Positions 35,390-45,848 of a DNA stretch of 64,000 bases are shown here, piece by piece (within the stretch, counting starts at the first letter, position 1; every line of letters starts with the position of its first letter). This stretch comes from Cinnamomum chago. Its lineage: Eukaryota > Streptophyta > Magnoliopsida > Laurales > Lauraceae. The stretch covers positions 12,690,501-12,754,500 of the forward strand of contig CP142454.1 of the NCBI GenBank assembly GCA_038049695.1, written 5' to 3'. The position numbers were made by a program, and so were the translations under genes. Under the pieces are notes generated by a model, which searched no databases, was not told the origin of the DNA, and was given only the letters and a program-made list of their open reading frames with translations.

Positions 35390-35625
35390 CATTATTTAAC
35401 CCATATAGGATATTCATTCTCATTCATTTAATTGATTTTCTGATTTTCTACTTTCACTGGCCCAAAAAAAAAGAAGAAGTTTTTAACCGATCCCACATTA
35501 CTTTAACTTGACTCATATAGGATACTCATTCTCATTCATTTCTATTGATTTTCTGATTTTCTACTTTCGCCGGTAAAAAAAAAGGTTTTAACCATTCCTT
35601 CATTACTTGACCCATATAGGCAGTT
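35390..35625. repeat. ~125-bp tandem duplication inside the hAT element
   Basis: CATATAGGATA, TCATTCTCATTCATTT, TTGATTTTCTGATTTTCTAC and an A-run followed by TTTTAACC recur in the same order about 120-125 bp apart. Confidence 0.7.
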
Positions 35626-36093
35626 CATACTGAGTGTCTAGTAACAATAGGAATAATTAGAGAATGTTTTGCTTATGTTCAAGATTTGGCTAAGCCTAGG
35701 CCCGGCCTTGTTCCAGCCCGGGCCCATACGGGACGAGATTTGATGTAGGCCCGTTCAATTTAGGGCCGGGATTTGACAACACCTGGCAGACCCATCTTAT
35801 TTTTGGGACGGGATTGGACAGCCCAAGTCCAGGCCCGGCCCGTCCCAATGACAGGCCTACTTATGGTGGGTGTCTCTTAATGAGTGGGGCCCACCCACAT
35901 GTAAACACAAGGGTTACACATCGTAAATGCCAACACTCTCAATCATATAAACTTTCTCTGCTCAAGCTCTTGTCAGCTCTTGTCTAATATATAAAGATGC
36001 AAAGTCAAAGTTTCCAATATTGAAAAGTAAGAGGAAGTGCTATCCTTTTCGGTGGAACCATAATCTCCTAGGAAGGTTTTTTTTTTTTTTTTA

Positions 36094-36315
36094 TTAATTT
36101 TTTTTTTTGGTGAAAGCCTCCTTGGAAGTTGGAAGACTGGCAATTTGACAAAGCTTTAAATCCTGATGGTTCTCAGCCACCCTTTGAAGATAATGTGAAG
36201 CATGTCTCCTGAAGCCTTTGATCGACATCCAACCACTGTAAAGAAAAGTACAGCCATCACCCTTCCCTCCCCAACCCCGCACTGCCGACACAGCACCCAT
36301 TAATTTATGATACAT
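36094..36315 (-). other. unrecognised open frame ending at an A-run
   Basis: A 73-codon minus-strand frame that I do not recognise runs directly into A-rich tracts on the minus strand (T-runs at 36078-36108 on the plus strand). The layout would suit the tail of a LINE or a retrocopied transcript fragment. There is no motif, and it may be chance. Confidence 0.2.
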
Positions 36316-37168
36316 GCTCGGAGAATGGGGATCCCACGAGGCTTTTGACCCACGGTGCCCATGAGTGGGTAATTACGGCCTGCTATGTAATTGTGCTATG
36401 TCTGTCTTGGTGGGACAGGTATTAAACATTTCCACGGTGATTTGGTAGACCTTCCTTGATTGTGTTATAGTGGTATTAGTCTCGCCCTATATTGATTCTC
36501 ATTGGCTAATGTATATATAATACATGGAAGATCTCTTGATAAGGTTTATAGTTCAACAGATTTAATATATTACAGCAAGTTAATCTTTGAGATATTTGAC
36601 TTTATCATACAGCTGTAATGAGACCACTCTTGTTCTGATTGGGCTTTGATGGTTGGGCCCGTATGCTTATCCTAACAGATTGGTCCACTCAAAATTACTG
36701 TGAGAGAAAAGCCGCACTGGATCCGGACTCATGCTCAAATAGTCTACATGGAGTAAATTTCTCCTATAATGTTCCCACAACGGACGTGTGACTTCATGTA
36801 CGGTCTATGCCTTTAAAGTCAGGGTCCCTGCTTTATTGATGGGCCCCACCCCTCCTTGACCATCAGATGGGGCTGTTCCCCTTGGTGAATATTTCGCACT
36901 GTATAAGATAGTGTGCCAGTCTCATTTTATTGTTTTCTGATATTCAGGAGGATTATTAGTTCACCTCTCTAGTATGCATGATTGTATTCAAATTGTATAC
37001 ATCCAAGATTTGATTGTGGATGATTTGATCGTTTGTTGAGTCATGGTTTAGACTTGACTCAATAGGCAATGGAGTGGAGTTGAATCAAGACTTTAGAGAG
37101 CCATGTTGTAAGAAGCTGGGCATTGAACAACAAGATGCAAAAATAAAGTGCATGTCATAGAGAAGCCC

Positions 37169-37321
37169 ATTTTAAGAGGGATGCGTGGAATTGTAATTAT
37201 AGATAAGAAAAGTCATGAAATGTCAATTGAAATGATTTGGACATACATTTTAAGAGGGATGAGTGGAATTGTAATAGATAAGAAAAGTCATGACATGTCA
37301 ATTGAAATGATTTGGACATAC
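37169..37321. repeat. ~75-80-bp tandem duplication
   Basis: Both copies contain TTTTAAGAGGGATG, GTGGAATTGTAAT, AGATAAGAAAAGTCATGA and TCAATTGAAATGATTTGG. Copies start near 37169 and 37248. Confidence 0.85.
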
Positions 37322-38346
37322 AAAAAGAAGATGAAAAAAAACCTTGAACAAGTGATATATGAAATGATTACATGTTCTATGAACTAGGATAATGCGCAAC
37401 TAGAGAGCAACTTATAGATCAAGTGTTGAGCATAGATGTGACGCTGAAAATTGAGTGAAAATTGAGAAAATATGATTGTAAATAAGAAATAAGTGAAAAG
37501 GTATAACTCTCAAACCGCTAGATGAGATTTCACAGCTTCCGTAATAACAACGACGACGTACATATAGTTATAGATAAATTAGTTTTCCAAATCAAATTTG
37601 GATGTAGCATACCCAAACCCATACCTGACCCAAACCCCACATGAGATTCAATATCTACGCCAGGTCATGCAGGTAATGCATACTTTGATAATCTATCATC
37701 AATCTTCACGTGGTCAACAAAGGTATTCAAAAAGCCTTTCTCCATTGGGCGAGTCATCATACTTTTCAAGTCAATGCCTGCACCAATTTGATATCACTAA
37801 CATGGCAAGCAGACAATTCATAGAACGTGGCAAAGTTAAAGGTCGAACCCTATCCGCTTATTATTTAAAGACGATGAGGGGAATACTATTCACCAACAAC
37901 CAGACTTGATGCCATGCATGCATGCTTATGTGGTCGACCTTGTGGGGCCAAATTGGATTAGTTTCTATCATTTTGGTTAGAATAGATGGAGATGCCTCTT
38001 TATCGATAAGGATCATACAAAAAATCAGCCTCATTCTATTATCCTATTTCTTATACGTTGTAACAGGTTTTAAAATTTGATGGTCTTTTAATCATAGATT
38101 TTCTTTTGATATTCAATTCAATGGTGAACAAAAGTTTGAGGAACATAAAATTGGACATGATGCCAAATTATGTAGGGCTGAAAATGTGAATAGAGTTTAA
38201 ATGATCAAACATGGCCAATGGCTCCTAGTCGGCCCCTAGAATAGGCCTGTACATGTAGTCCTCTCTAGTGGAAAATTCTCTCAAGGATAAATCTCAACCA
38301 GTTCACGAATGGAGTACTTCTTCCCTAATGAATCAATTTGCGAATC

Positions 38347-38746
38347 TTTCCACACCCTTTTGTTTATCATACCTTAGTTTTGACCAGTCACATAGATGGG
38401 CCCACCAAGAGCATCTTTAGGTTGTGTTTATAGTGCAAAGGAAAAATAATTCCTACTCTCTCATAAGAAACCGTTTTTTTTATGGAGTTGGCAAAAAATT
38501 AGTTTTTTGAAAGAAATGGTCTGGCATCGAACAGTAAAATATAGCAAGCATAAAAAAAATAGAAAGCCTTCTTGCTACTGTTAGAATCCGTGTTGCACAA
38601 ACAAATCCTTCCACCCTTTTGTTTATCATACCTTCATTTTGACCAGTCACATAAACTCTTCAAATCTAGAGGATAGCATCTCTAGTATCACATAGATGGG
38701 CCCACCAAGAGCATCTTTAGGTTGTGTTTATAGTGCCTACAGCAGC

Positions 38747-38784
<38 letters not shown>

Positions 38785-38935
38785 TAAACCCTTTTTTTTA
38801 TAGAGTTGGCAAAAAATAGTTTTTTGGAAGAAAAAAGTATGGCATCAAACAGTAAAATATAGCAAGCACAAAAAAATAGAAAGCTTTCTTGCTACTGTAA
38901 AAATTCGTGTTGCACAAATAAATCCTTAGTTTGGG
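38347..38935. repeat. tandem duplication of a ~270-310-bp unit
   Basis: Blocks CCCTTTTGTTTATCATACCT, GACCAGTCACATA, GATGGGCCCACCAAGAGC, GGTTGTGTTTATAGTGC, GAGTTGGCAAAAAAT, CAGTAAAATATAGCAAGCA and GTGTTGCACAAA occur twice in the same order. The second copy has gained a (TC)n run at 38746-38780. Confidence 0.8.
38746..38780. repeat. (TC)n microsatellite
   Basis: An uninterrupted TC run inside the second copy of the tandem duplication. Confidence 0.95.
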
Positions 38936-40961
38936 ACATATCATAGATCTCTCTCACTCGAAAATCTTGACCCACCCGAGTCACTTTGAGGGCCTCTAGT
39001 GCATTTACTTGACCCAATTTGACCCAGTTCTTAATGCACTTGGTTCCTTTCATTGTCCTACGAGTCAATTTGGCATAGTAAGGGTGAGCTGAGTTCTTGA
39101 ACTATGTAATTAAGTTTGGATCATTGTTACTTTTGTCTATTACCGTCGACAGGTAGGCAGGTGACGGACTGATCAGGAAGTCTGGTTTTTTTTTTCCCCC
39201 AAATTGGTTCTGCACTGTAGTTTTTTTCTTTCTTTATTTTTTTTTTTTATATCCGTAAGTTTTGCACAATAATTTATCTTATAGGAAAGAAATAAGGCTA
39301 AGATGATGATGATATATATGAGACATAGGCGTTACGGTTCATCCACTGCTTGCGGAGGAAATGGATGGGTCTGAGCCCCATACCTACATACCAATTGGAA
39401 TTTGGAAAGCAACCTTTTAAAATCTGAACGAAGGGTGCGCGACAAACACTTACACTAGCCATCTTCAAGAAGATCAACATCATTCTATGTAGCTGTTTGA
39501 TCAATATTGGTGGTGAATCCAAACCCTTTTTGTTTTAATATCTTCTGATCCATGGTGCATTCATTTCATCAAATTGATTAGACAGTCTTAAAAAACAGTG
39601 AATATCTACACCCACTACCATAAAAAAAGAAGACGAAAGAGAAACATAGGGAAATACCTTTTGGCACCATCAAAGCCTTATTCCGATGATTTTGGGTAGG
39701 CCCTGGCCCTTAATAAAATAAAATGTGGGGGAAATGAGTCTACAAACTCACATGATTACATGAACACTTTGCATTTGCATGGCATCAATTCACAAGATAT
39801 AATTCTCACATGGCGGCTTACTACAGCTACCGGCCGGGAAGTAAGAGCCGCTTTGTTTCCCTTTTTTCTCGTCAACTTCCTTTTATTTATTGCAAAGGAT
39901 TAATATTCCAATCTACCCTTCTGGAAATCCAAACAGTTATTTTCACTGGTCAACTGGTCCCTTGTATTTTATCACACCCTGGGGAAGCCCACAATGTAGG
40001 AACGAGGGCCACACAAGCCGGAATTGAAAACCCACAAAGCGAAAAGAGTGGCATAATATAAACACTCTGAATTGTTCCGAAGGTATTCCAAAGAATGGCC
40101 CATATAAGTGGAAAGAGGAAACTCACATTGTAAAAACAAGAGCCCATTCAAGTGGAAAGATTGGCATAGACATGCGGTTTGTCATTTGCCAACCAACTGA
40201 GAGCAATGGTTTGATGTCCACTAGTCAAATGGTCTTAAAAAAAATGAAAAGAACACTTCCAACATATCAGACGAGTCTCCAGCCACCTTTATTTATATAA
40301 TATAATCTCTCTCACTCTCTGGACAATGGGTCCGCCATCTTGAATTTGATCTAAAGTTGATGCAATTTGGAAAGAAATGCACATTAAAAAAAGAAGAGCA
40401 TTATATACACATAAGACAGGAAAGTCTACAATGGGGCCATCTTGTAATTGCCACTTCATTTTGGCAGGTGAGTTTCACGAGTGTGAAGGGTCAAACACTC
40501 AAGCTATAGCCAGGATCCAGTACATTGAACATAAATAGAGAGCATGAAGTTTATATTAACCAAAGTCAATAGTGCCAATCCGCTTATATTTAAGCAGTGG
40601 GACATTCCTCAAAACTCTGTTGGTTAAGGACTTGAGAAGTGTGAGTACTTATCAGAGCTAAGGAAAATAGCAAAGACAAATTAATTCATGGCATGGGAGA
40701 AAGTACAAAAGAAATGCTAGATTTGGGATAAAAGGTCCTACTTATTATATTTTTTCCGATATCATGTGGGCAATGAGATCCAAGACAATTCACAGTAAGT
40801 GGAATAAACGGAGAAAGTGAGTGGAGGAATGTTGAGCTTATTTTTCTTTCTCAAGAGAAAATAATGAAACGTTTTACTCTATTATTGGGGATGGAAAGAA
40901 ATTTTTTTTAAATTATTGTACGAGGAAGATGTTAGGATATTCTAAAATTCGGGGTTTTCCT
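38936..40961. other. no gene seen
   Basis: No recognisable coding region. It includes T-rich runs near 39186-39248. Confidence 0.5.
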
Positions 40962-41162
40962 TAAGGAGACGTTTGTTTTTTCCATTTACATATGTAATTG
41001 AATCACATGGGTAATGGATACACAAAAATCATGTTTGTTTGGTGTGATTTTGATTCACATGTGTAAAATAGTTGTGTAAATGGTGCGAAAGATGGCCCTT
41101 TTTATGCATTGCATTTTCACACCTCAAGAGGTGTGAAAAACTTACACATGTTACTGTTACTA

Positions 41163-41198
41163 GGCGGACTGCTACAGTGCCTCACTGAGCAGTCCGCC
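41163..41198. repeat. near-perfect 16-bp hairpin
   Basis: GGCGGACTGCT, a single A, CAGTG, a CCT loop, then CACTG and AGCAGTCCGCC. All sixteen pairs match, with one bulged A. It abuts the first tandem unit of the surrounding MITE. Confidence 0.9.
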
Positions 41199-41700
41199 TT
41201 TTATTTTTTTTTAATTTTTTTGGGCCCCACTTGTAACATCCGAACCGTTCATTCTCTTAAGAAGCTCAAACACGGCCATGTGTCCAATTTTCAACCGTTG
41301 ATGATGCATGGAGGTTGAGATATGATCAACATAATCACAGCCGTTCGATTAATCTACTGTTACTAACATATAGCAGTCCGCCTTTTATGATTTTTTTATT
41401 TTTCTAGGACCCACCTGTAAAATCAGGACCGTTCATATTCGTCAGAAGCTCAACCACGGCCATGTGTCCAATTTTCAACCGTTGATGATGTATGGAGGTT
41501 GAGATATCATCAAACAATATACAACCTATTGTTACTAACATACCCAGTCCGCCTTTTATTATTTTTTTAATGTTCTGGGCCCCACCTGTAAAATCAGGAC
41601 CGTTCATATTCTTCAGAAGCTCAAACACGGTCATGTGTCCAATTTTCAACCATTGATGATGCTTGGATGTTGAGATATCATCAAACAATCTACAACTTAT
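41190..41700. repeat. 171-184-bp tandem repeat, three copies
   Basis: AGTCCGCCTTTTAT starts units at 41191, 41375 and 41546. Each unit holds CCCACCTGTAA-like, ACCGTTCAT, AGAAGCTCAA and CATGTGTCCAATTTTCAACC words. The third copy runs out near 41700. Confidence 0.9.
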
Positions 41701-41782
41701 TCATAGATTCACATATGAAATGTTATGTTAGAAAACAATCTACAACTTATTCATAGATTCACATATGAAATGTTATGTTAGT
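41683..41782. repeat. 50-bp tandem duplication, almost identical
   Basis: Two 50 bp units containing AACAATCTACAACTTATTC and CACATATGAAATGTTATGTT lie head to tail and match at nearly every base, which suggests a recent event. Confidence 0.95.
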
Positions 41783-42180
41783 AACAAACGGTGGAATCTG
41801 ATCCACATGTGAGTCATTTACATATGCAAATGACTCATATGTGGGTCATTTACACATGTGAATCACTTTCACAAGAAACAAACGACCCCTAAGATACTAT
41901 CTAGAAAGTGTTGTAGAAACTATTTTAATTTTAAAACAGTCAAAGCAAATAATAATTTAAAAGTAACTTTAAATACTAATAAAATAACCATTATAGTTTT
42001 TTTTTTCCTTTTTTCTAAAATTTACTCAACTTTACTGCAGTATTATAAAATTTGGAAATTTTGAAATAATCCATAAAATGCGATCCCATCATTATCAAAA
42101 TATTTTTAATGTCTAGCCGGTGCTAGTGATTTTGCTCCTCGAATATGAGAGGGGCAATTTTATACTCAACTAAGAAATTA

Positions 42181-42228
42181 AAGAGAGAGAGAGAGAGACA
42201 ATTTTATACTCAACTAAGAAATTAGAGA

Positions 42229-42268
<40 letters not shown>

Positions 42269-42270
42269 AA
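42181..42270. repeat. (GA)n-rich repeats with a duplicated flank
   Basis: Two GA-rich runs separated by CAATTTTATACTCAACTAAG. That segment also precedes the first run, so the unit has been duplicated. Confidence 0.8.
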
Positions 42271-43973
42271 TGGAACTCACGTTGTTCGATCCAAGGCATG
42301 AAAACACTGTCACAGAGAAAACCCCCTTTATTCTCGTCTTCTTTCTCCTAATCTGAACACCTTCAGTTCATATATCATACTTATTTGTGGAAGGATTTCT
42401 CATACTCAATTTAGTCAATACGTTTAAGAACTTCCTAGTTCTAGATTTCTTTTGAAATATAACATTTCGTACAGATTCCATTGCAGGCCACCGGGGGAAT
42501 TTGTTTTCACTGAGTTGAACAACGTACAATAAGAAAAGCCTTTTAATTGAGGTCACATCATATGGGCAAAAAATATGTTTGACCAGATGGGAAGATACAT
42601 GAAGGTAAAACATTTCGAGTATCTTTTGGTTCGATCTATTCTTAGGCTACGTTTACTGCCTAAAATAATCAAAGCAGGACTAATTTATGGGCCCATGCAC
42701 ATCCAAACTTTGTATTGAACACTGGAACTATTAGTAAAATAAATTCTAAGTAGGAAATTTCATAAAGGCTAAGGGCTAAGGAGTAACAAATATATCTAAA
42801 GTGGAGAGGTAGCTGGACCTAAATCTGATAGGACTACTTGAATATTTGATGGGGATGGGTGGGTAACCAAAACCTATTACAATTGGGTTCATTTTACAGC
42901 TCATTTTTTAAGTTTTTACATTTTAATCCTTTATTTTAAGCCTCTTTGGTAAGAAGCCATTACATAAAAATGCAACAAATTCTAGTGGTAAAAGGCTTTT
43001 AGCCAAAGAGGAATTGAAGGGCCGAAGAACGAATTGTAAAGATGGAGATCTAGTGGAGACCATCGATTTCTAGGAAGTTAATTTATGTTCCTATCAAGGG
43101 GGTACAGTTTAATGAATCTCTTGCATATTTCTACGTTTCTCATTTTTATTAAGAGCTATGATCTGTTTTAAAGGAAAATTAAAACCAACTGCTTACATGA
43201 TGCTTACCCTTCTGATCGATCTGATTTCTCCAGGCCCAACGATTGATTCATTGGTGCCTGAGCGCCCACAAGCCCATATGTGTATATGTGCCCACCTAAA
43301 GTCCTGAAAATCACATGAGTAAAGGGATGAGAAGGGTATGGTATGAATTTGGGGTTGGCCAAGTATGCTCTTCTCATATCATCCATTGATTTTGAGGCCT
43401 CAAATTTTGACTGCTTCATAACATTTTTTTTTTATTGTGATTCAATCCAAAAGATTGATATCAAATTTGGATGTATGCCAATGCTACAAGATTGTGTGGG
43501 AGGTTTGGATTAATAATAGATGGGAGAATGGCAAATGAAGGTTTGCCAGAAAAAAAAAATGTTCATTTGAATTGATTTTTGTTCTGAGTTTTTGCCAATA
43601 TATGAAGAACAAAGTATTCAATCGGAAACTACAAGACCTCATTTTTTGTTTTAACCAAATATAGACCATCTGCATAAAACCAGTCATAAAAGGAAGCAAT
43701 ATTTCATACAACTTATTCTGCAAACAACATCAAATCTGGAGATGCTAGCACCTTCAACTGGAACATTCAAATCAACATGACCTTATTATCTCGAAGCATT
43801 AGGATGCTCCATTCAGTCCAAGAACAGAAAAAGAAAAAGATAGGCCCATCTAAAAAAGTACCAACCATCATAAGGAATTCAAACACAAGTGCAGACAACA
43901 CAAAGTACTCTGAATCATGACAACTTTATAAGGAATGACAAAATACAATTCCATGAACTTTGTTTGTGGAGTG
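42271..43973. other. no gene seen
   Basis: Non-coding sequence downstream of the PUB gene. No family-level similarity was recognised. Confidence 0.5.
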
Positions 43974-43979
43974 TTTATT
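43974..43979 (-). terminator. AATAAA poly(A) signal of the U-box gene
   Basis: AATAAA on the minus strand about 90 bases after the stop codon, followed by T-rich sequence on the transcribed strand. Confidence 0.5.
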
Positions 43980-44067
43980 TTGTGCATTTTGTGTTCTAAT
44001 TGTATGTGTATCACATCAACTAAAATGATAAAGTATAGAACTGCTTGCTTTCCTTCTACTTTTGCTT

Positions 44068-45312
44068 CTAATGCTGGGCAGGAATGGAAGAGAGCAAATG
44101 TATAGGAACACAAGGGGAGTTCCTCCAACTCTTTGTGTGCCTGATGAGAATCTCTTTGGCCTTCTCCTTGGTCTTCATGCCACAATCAACCTGAAGCACC
44201 AGACAAAGCTTTGAAACAACCCCAACTTGCAACATCTCATGAACCACACTCGAATTCGCTGAGAAGGTCGCAATTGAATGCAGTATCCTCACCGCCCTTT
44301 CGCTCGCTACCGGCGAAACCCTCATTATCTTCTTGGACACAACAGCAAGTCCAGCACTGTGACTGAGAAAGTTGGCTCTCCCTTGTGCAGACTTGCATAT
44401 CTGATCTAACAGCACCAACAACATCTCACAGGCCCTTTTCTCTTGTGTGTCCAGAAGAAGCTCTATCAGAACATGAACTGCACCGGCTTCAGCTGCTTTA
44501 ACCCTATTCCTCCCCCATGGGGCAACCTCAATTAAGATCTCCAAAGCAGCCTTAGTGGCCTGATTGGAAATCTGATCGCGCAAAACATTAACGATCTGTT
44601 TAAAGACTTCGCTTCTCAAACCGAACAAAGAAGTTGGATCAAGCGCCTTGAATAACGAATTCAAGAGAAATGTGGCATAAGCCCGCGATTCGTCGTTCCC
44701 TCGCTGCATGATCTGCATCAAAGAGGAGATAAATTCCTCCTTTTTGCTGGCGAGATCGCGAAGGCCTTCTTCAGAGATTTGAAGATTGTAAAGGATGTTG
44801 AGTGCTTCATCACTGGCTCTTGTTTGCTCAACACCATCATCTAATGCTACTTCTTCTGGGTTTGCTGTTGAATTACACTTTAAGAGAGATGCCAAGACAC
44901 TCACTGCTCCAGCGGCCTCTATGCATCGCTTGTTTCGATCGCTTTCAGCAGCGATCGCTTTGAGCCTGTGAAGAGATCCCATCTGGGACTGAGGGCTCCT
45001 GGCGCCCTCAAGGAGCTTGGTGATTTGGGCCTTGTCGACAGGAGGCCTTGGCGTCGGAATCTGTTCGACACCATTTGCAGCATTTACAATGCACCATGCT
45101 TGAATCAATCTCCGGAGAGTGTGATTCGGTATGATATCTGTGTCGGGCAGGGGTTGCCTTGTGATCGGGCACGTCTTGTTTTTGCTGGTAAATATCCACC
45201 TCTCTATGCTCTGTCTATCGTATGTTATTCCTGTGCTAACGGTCACTGGATCTCTCATGATCTCAAGAGAGATTGGGCAGACATAAAAGTGAGGAATCAC
45301 AACTTCTTCCAT
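44068..45312 (-). CDS. PUB22/23-like: U-box/ARM E3 ubiquitin ligase, PUB22/23/24 type
   Basis: An intronless gene for a 414-residue plant U-box protein. The U-box covers about residues 7-80: PHFYVCPISLEIMRDPV, TGITYDRQSIERW, CPITRQ and PNHTLRRLIQAWC. This is the fold that binds the E2 enzyme. The rest is made of ARM-type helices (about residues 90-400), for substrate or partner binding, with the family-typical IMQRGNDESRAYATFLL, PWGRNRVKAAEAGAVHVL and GVVSKLCLVLQVDCGMKTKE. Length and layout match Arabidopsis PUB22, PUB23 and PUB24 and parsley CMPG1, which are quickly induced by elicitors and damp immune or drought signalling. Which of the clade is the ortholog cannot be told from here. The chosen ATG gives the usual short N-terminus before the U-box. 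No lesion is seen. Confidence 0.95.
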   Translation of the reverse strand: MEEVVIPHFYVCPISLEIMRDPVTVSTGITYDRQSIERWIFTSKNKTCPITRQPLPDTDIIPNHTLRRLIQAWCIVNAANGVEQIPTPRPPVDKAQITKLLEGARSPQSQMGSLHRLKAIAAESDRNKRCIEAAGAVSVLASLLKCNSTANPEEVALDDGVEQTRASDEALNILYNLQISEEGLRDLASKKEEFISSLMQIMQRGNDESRAYATFLLNSLFKALDPTSLFGLRSEVFKQIVNVLRDQISNQATKAALEILIEVAPWGRNRVKAAEAGAVHVLIELLLDTQEKRACEMLLVLLDQICKSAQGRANFLSHSAGLAVVSKKIMRVSPVASERAVRILHSIATFSANSSVVHEMLQVGVVSKLCLVLQVDCGMKTKEKAKEILIRHTKSWRNSPCVPIHLLSSIPAQH

Positions 45313-45593
45313 GATTTTTGAACAAGAAAATCAAAACCTAGTTGCCAAAATCAAAACCCAACAAGCGCCGGAGATTGAAATCTCCCAAACTACAAACAAT
45401 TCAAGTCTTACAAAGTGATTTGCCAAGAAATAAAAGGAATTAAATGAAACCCAGATATCAAAAATCCAGATGCAAGAGAACCCAAAAAGATCTATGCATG
45501 AAGATGGCCTCCTTCGCTTTGTGAGAGAGATCGATGAAGTTATTTTGCAAGGTATCTGAACTTGAGCTGAGAAGGGAAGGTTACAAGTACATG

Positions 45594-45847
45594 GTATTAT
45601 ACTCGAAGAGGTTGAGGAGAGATTCAAAACAAGAAAAAGTCAAAATGGTCAAAGGAAGACTTTGTTTATATTTATGGCGAGATGCTCAAAGGTGACGACT
45701 TTACTGAGTCTTCTTTTGCTGGCTAGCTTTTGCTAATTTAGGGTGGCCAATGATGGTGATGCTCTCTGATTCATTGCACCTCAGAGAACAATATTTCTAT
45801 GTGGTCAGATCTGAGCCGTCCATTCATGGGTCCTACAGGAAAGTCAA
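45594..45847 (-). promoter_or_regulatory. PUB promoter: TATA candidates and W-box cores
   Basis: On the minus strand, W-box cores TTTGACC (45653-45647), TTTGACT (45644-45638) and TTTGACT (45848-45842) lie upstream of the start codon. Two TATA candidates exist: ATAAATATAAA near 45675-45665 and GTATAATA near 45603-45596. WRKY factors bind TTGAC(C/T), and this family is elicitor-induced, so the sites fit, but the start of transcription is not fixed. Confidence 0.4.
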
Positions 45848-45848
45848 A

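Larger units (their letters stand above)
34855..35859 (+). mobile_element. hAT-type element, internally deleted
   Basis: The left end TAGGCTTGTTAATGGGAC and the reverse complement of the right end TAGGCCTGTCATTGGGAC are terminal inverted repeats. An 8 bp target duplication flanks it: CTTATGAG (34847-34854) and CTTATGGT (35860-35867), six of eight matching. Subterminal regions on both sides are full of GGCCCGG words. Only the C-terminal part of a hAT transposase remains inside. Confidence 0.8.
40965..41889. mobile_element. Harbinger/Tourist-type MITE with internal arrays
   Basis: The left end GGAGACGTTTGTTTT and the reverse complement of the right end GGGGTCGTTTGTTTC are inverted repeats. TAA flanks both sides (40962-40964 and 41890-41892). 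Inner parts near both ends repeat CACATGTGTAAA and CATTTACA words in inverted order. Length is about 925 bp without coding capacity, with three tandem units inside. Confidence 0.75.

Noticed and set aside
44968..45321. Plus-strand frame of 117 codons
   Set aside because: It is antisense to the well-supported U-box domain of the PUB gene.
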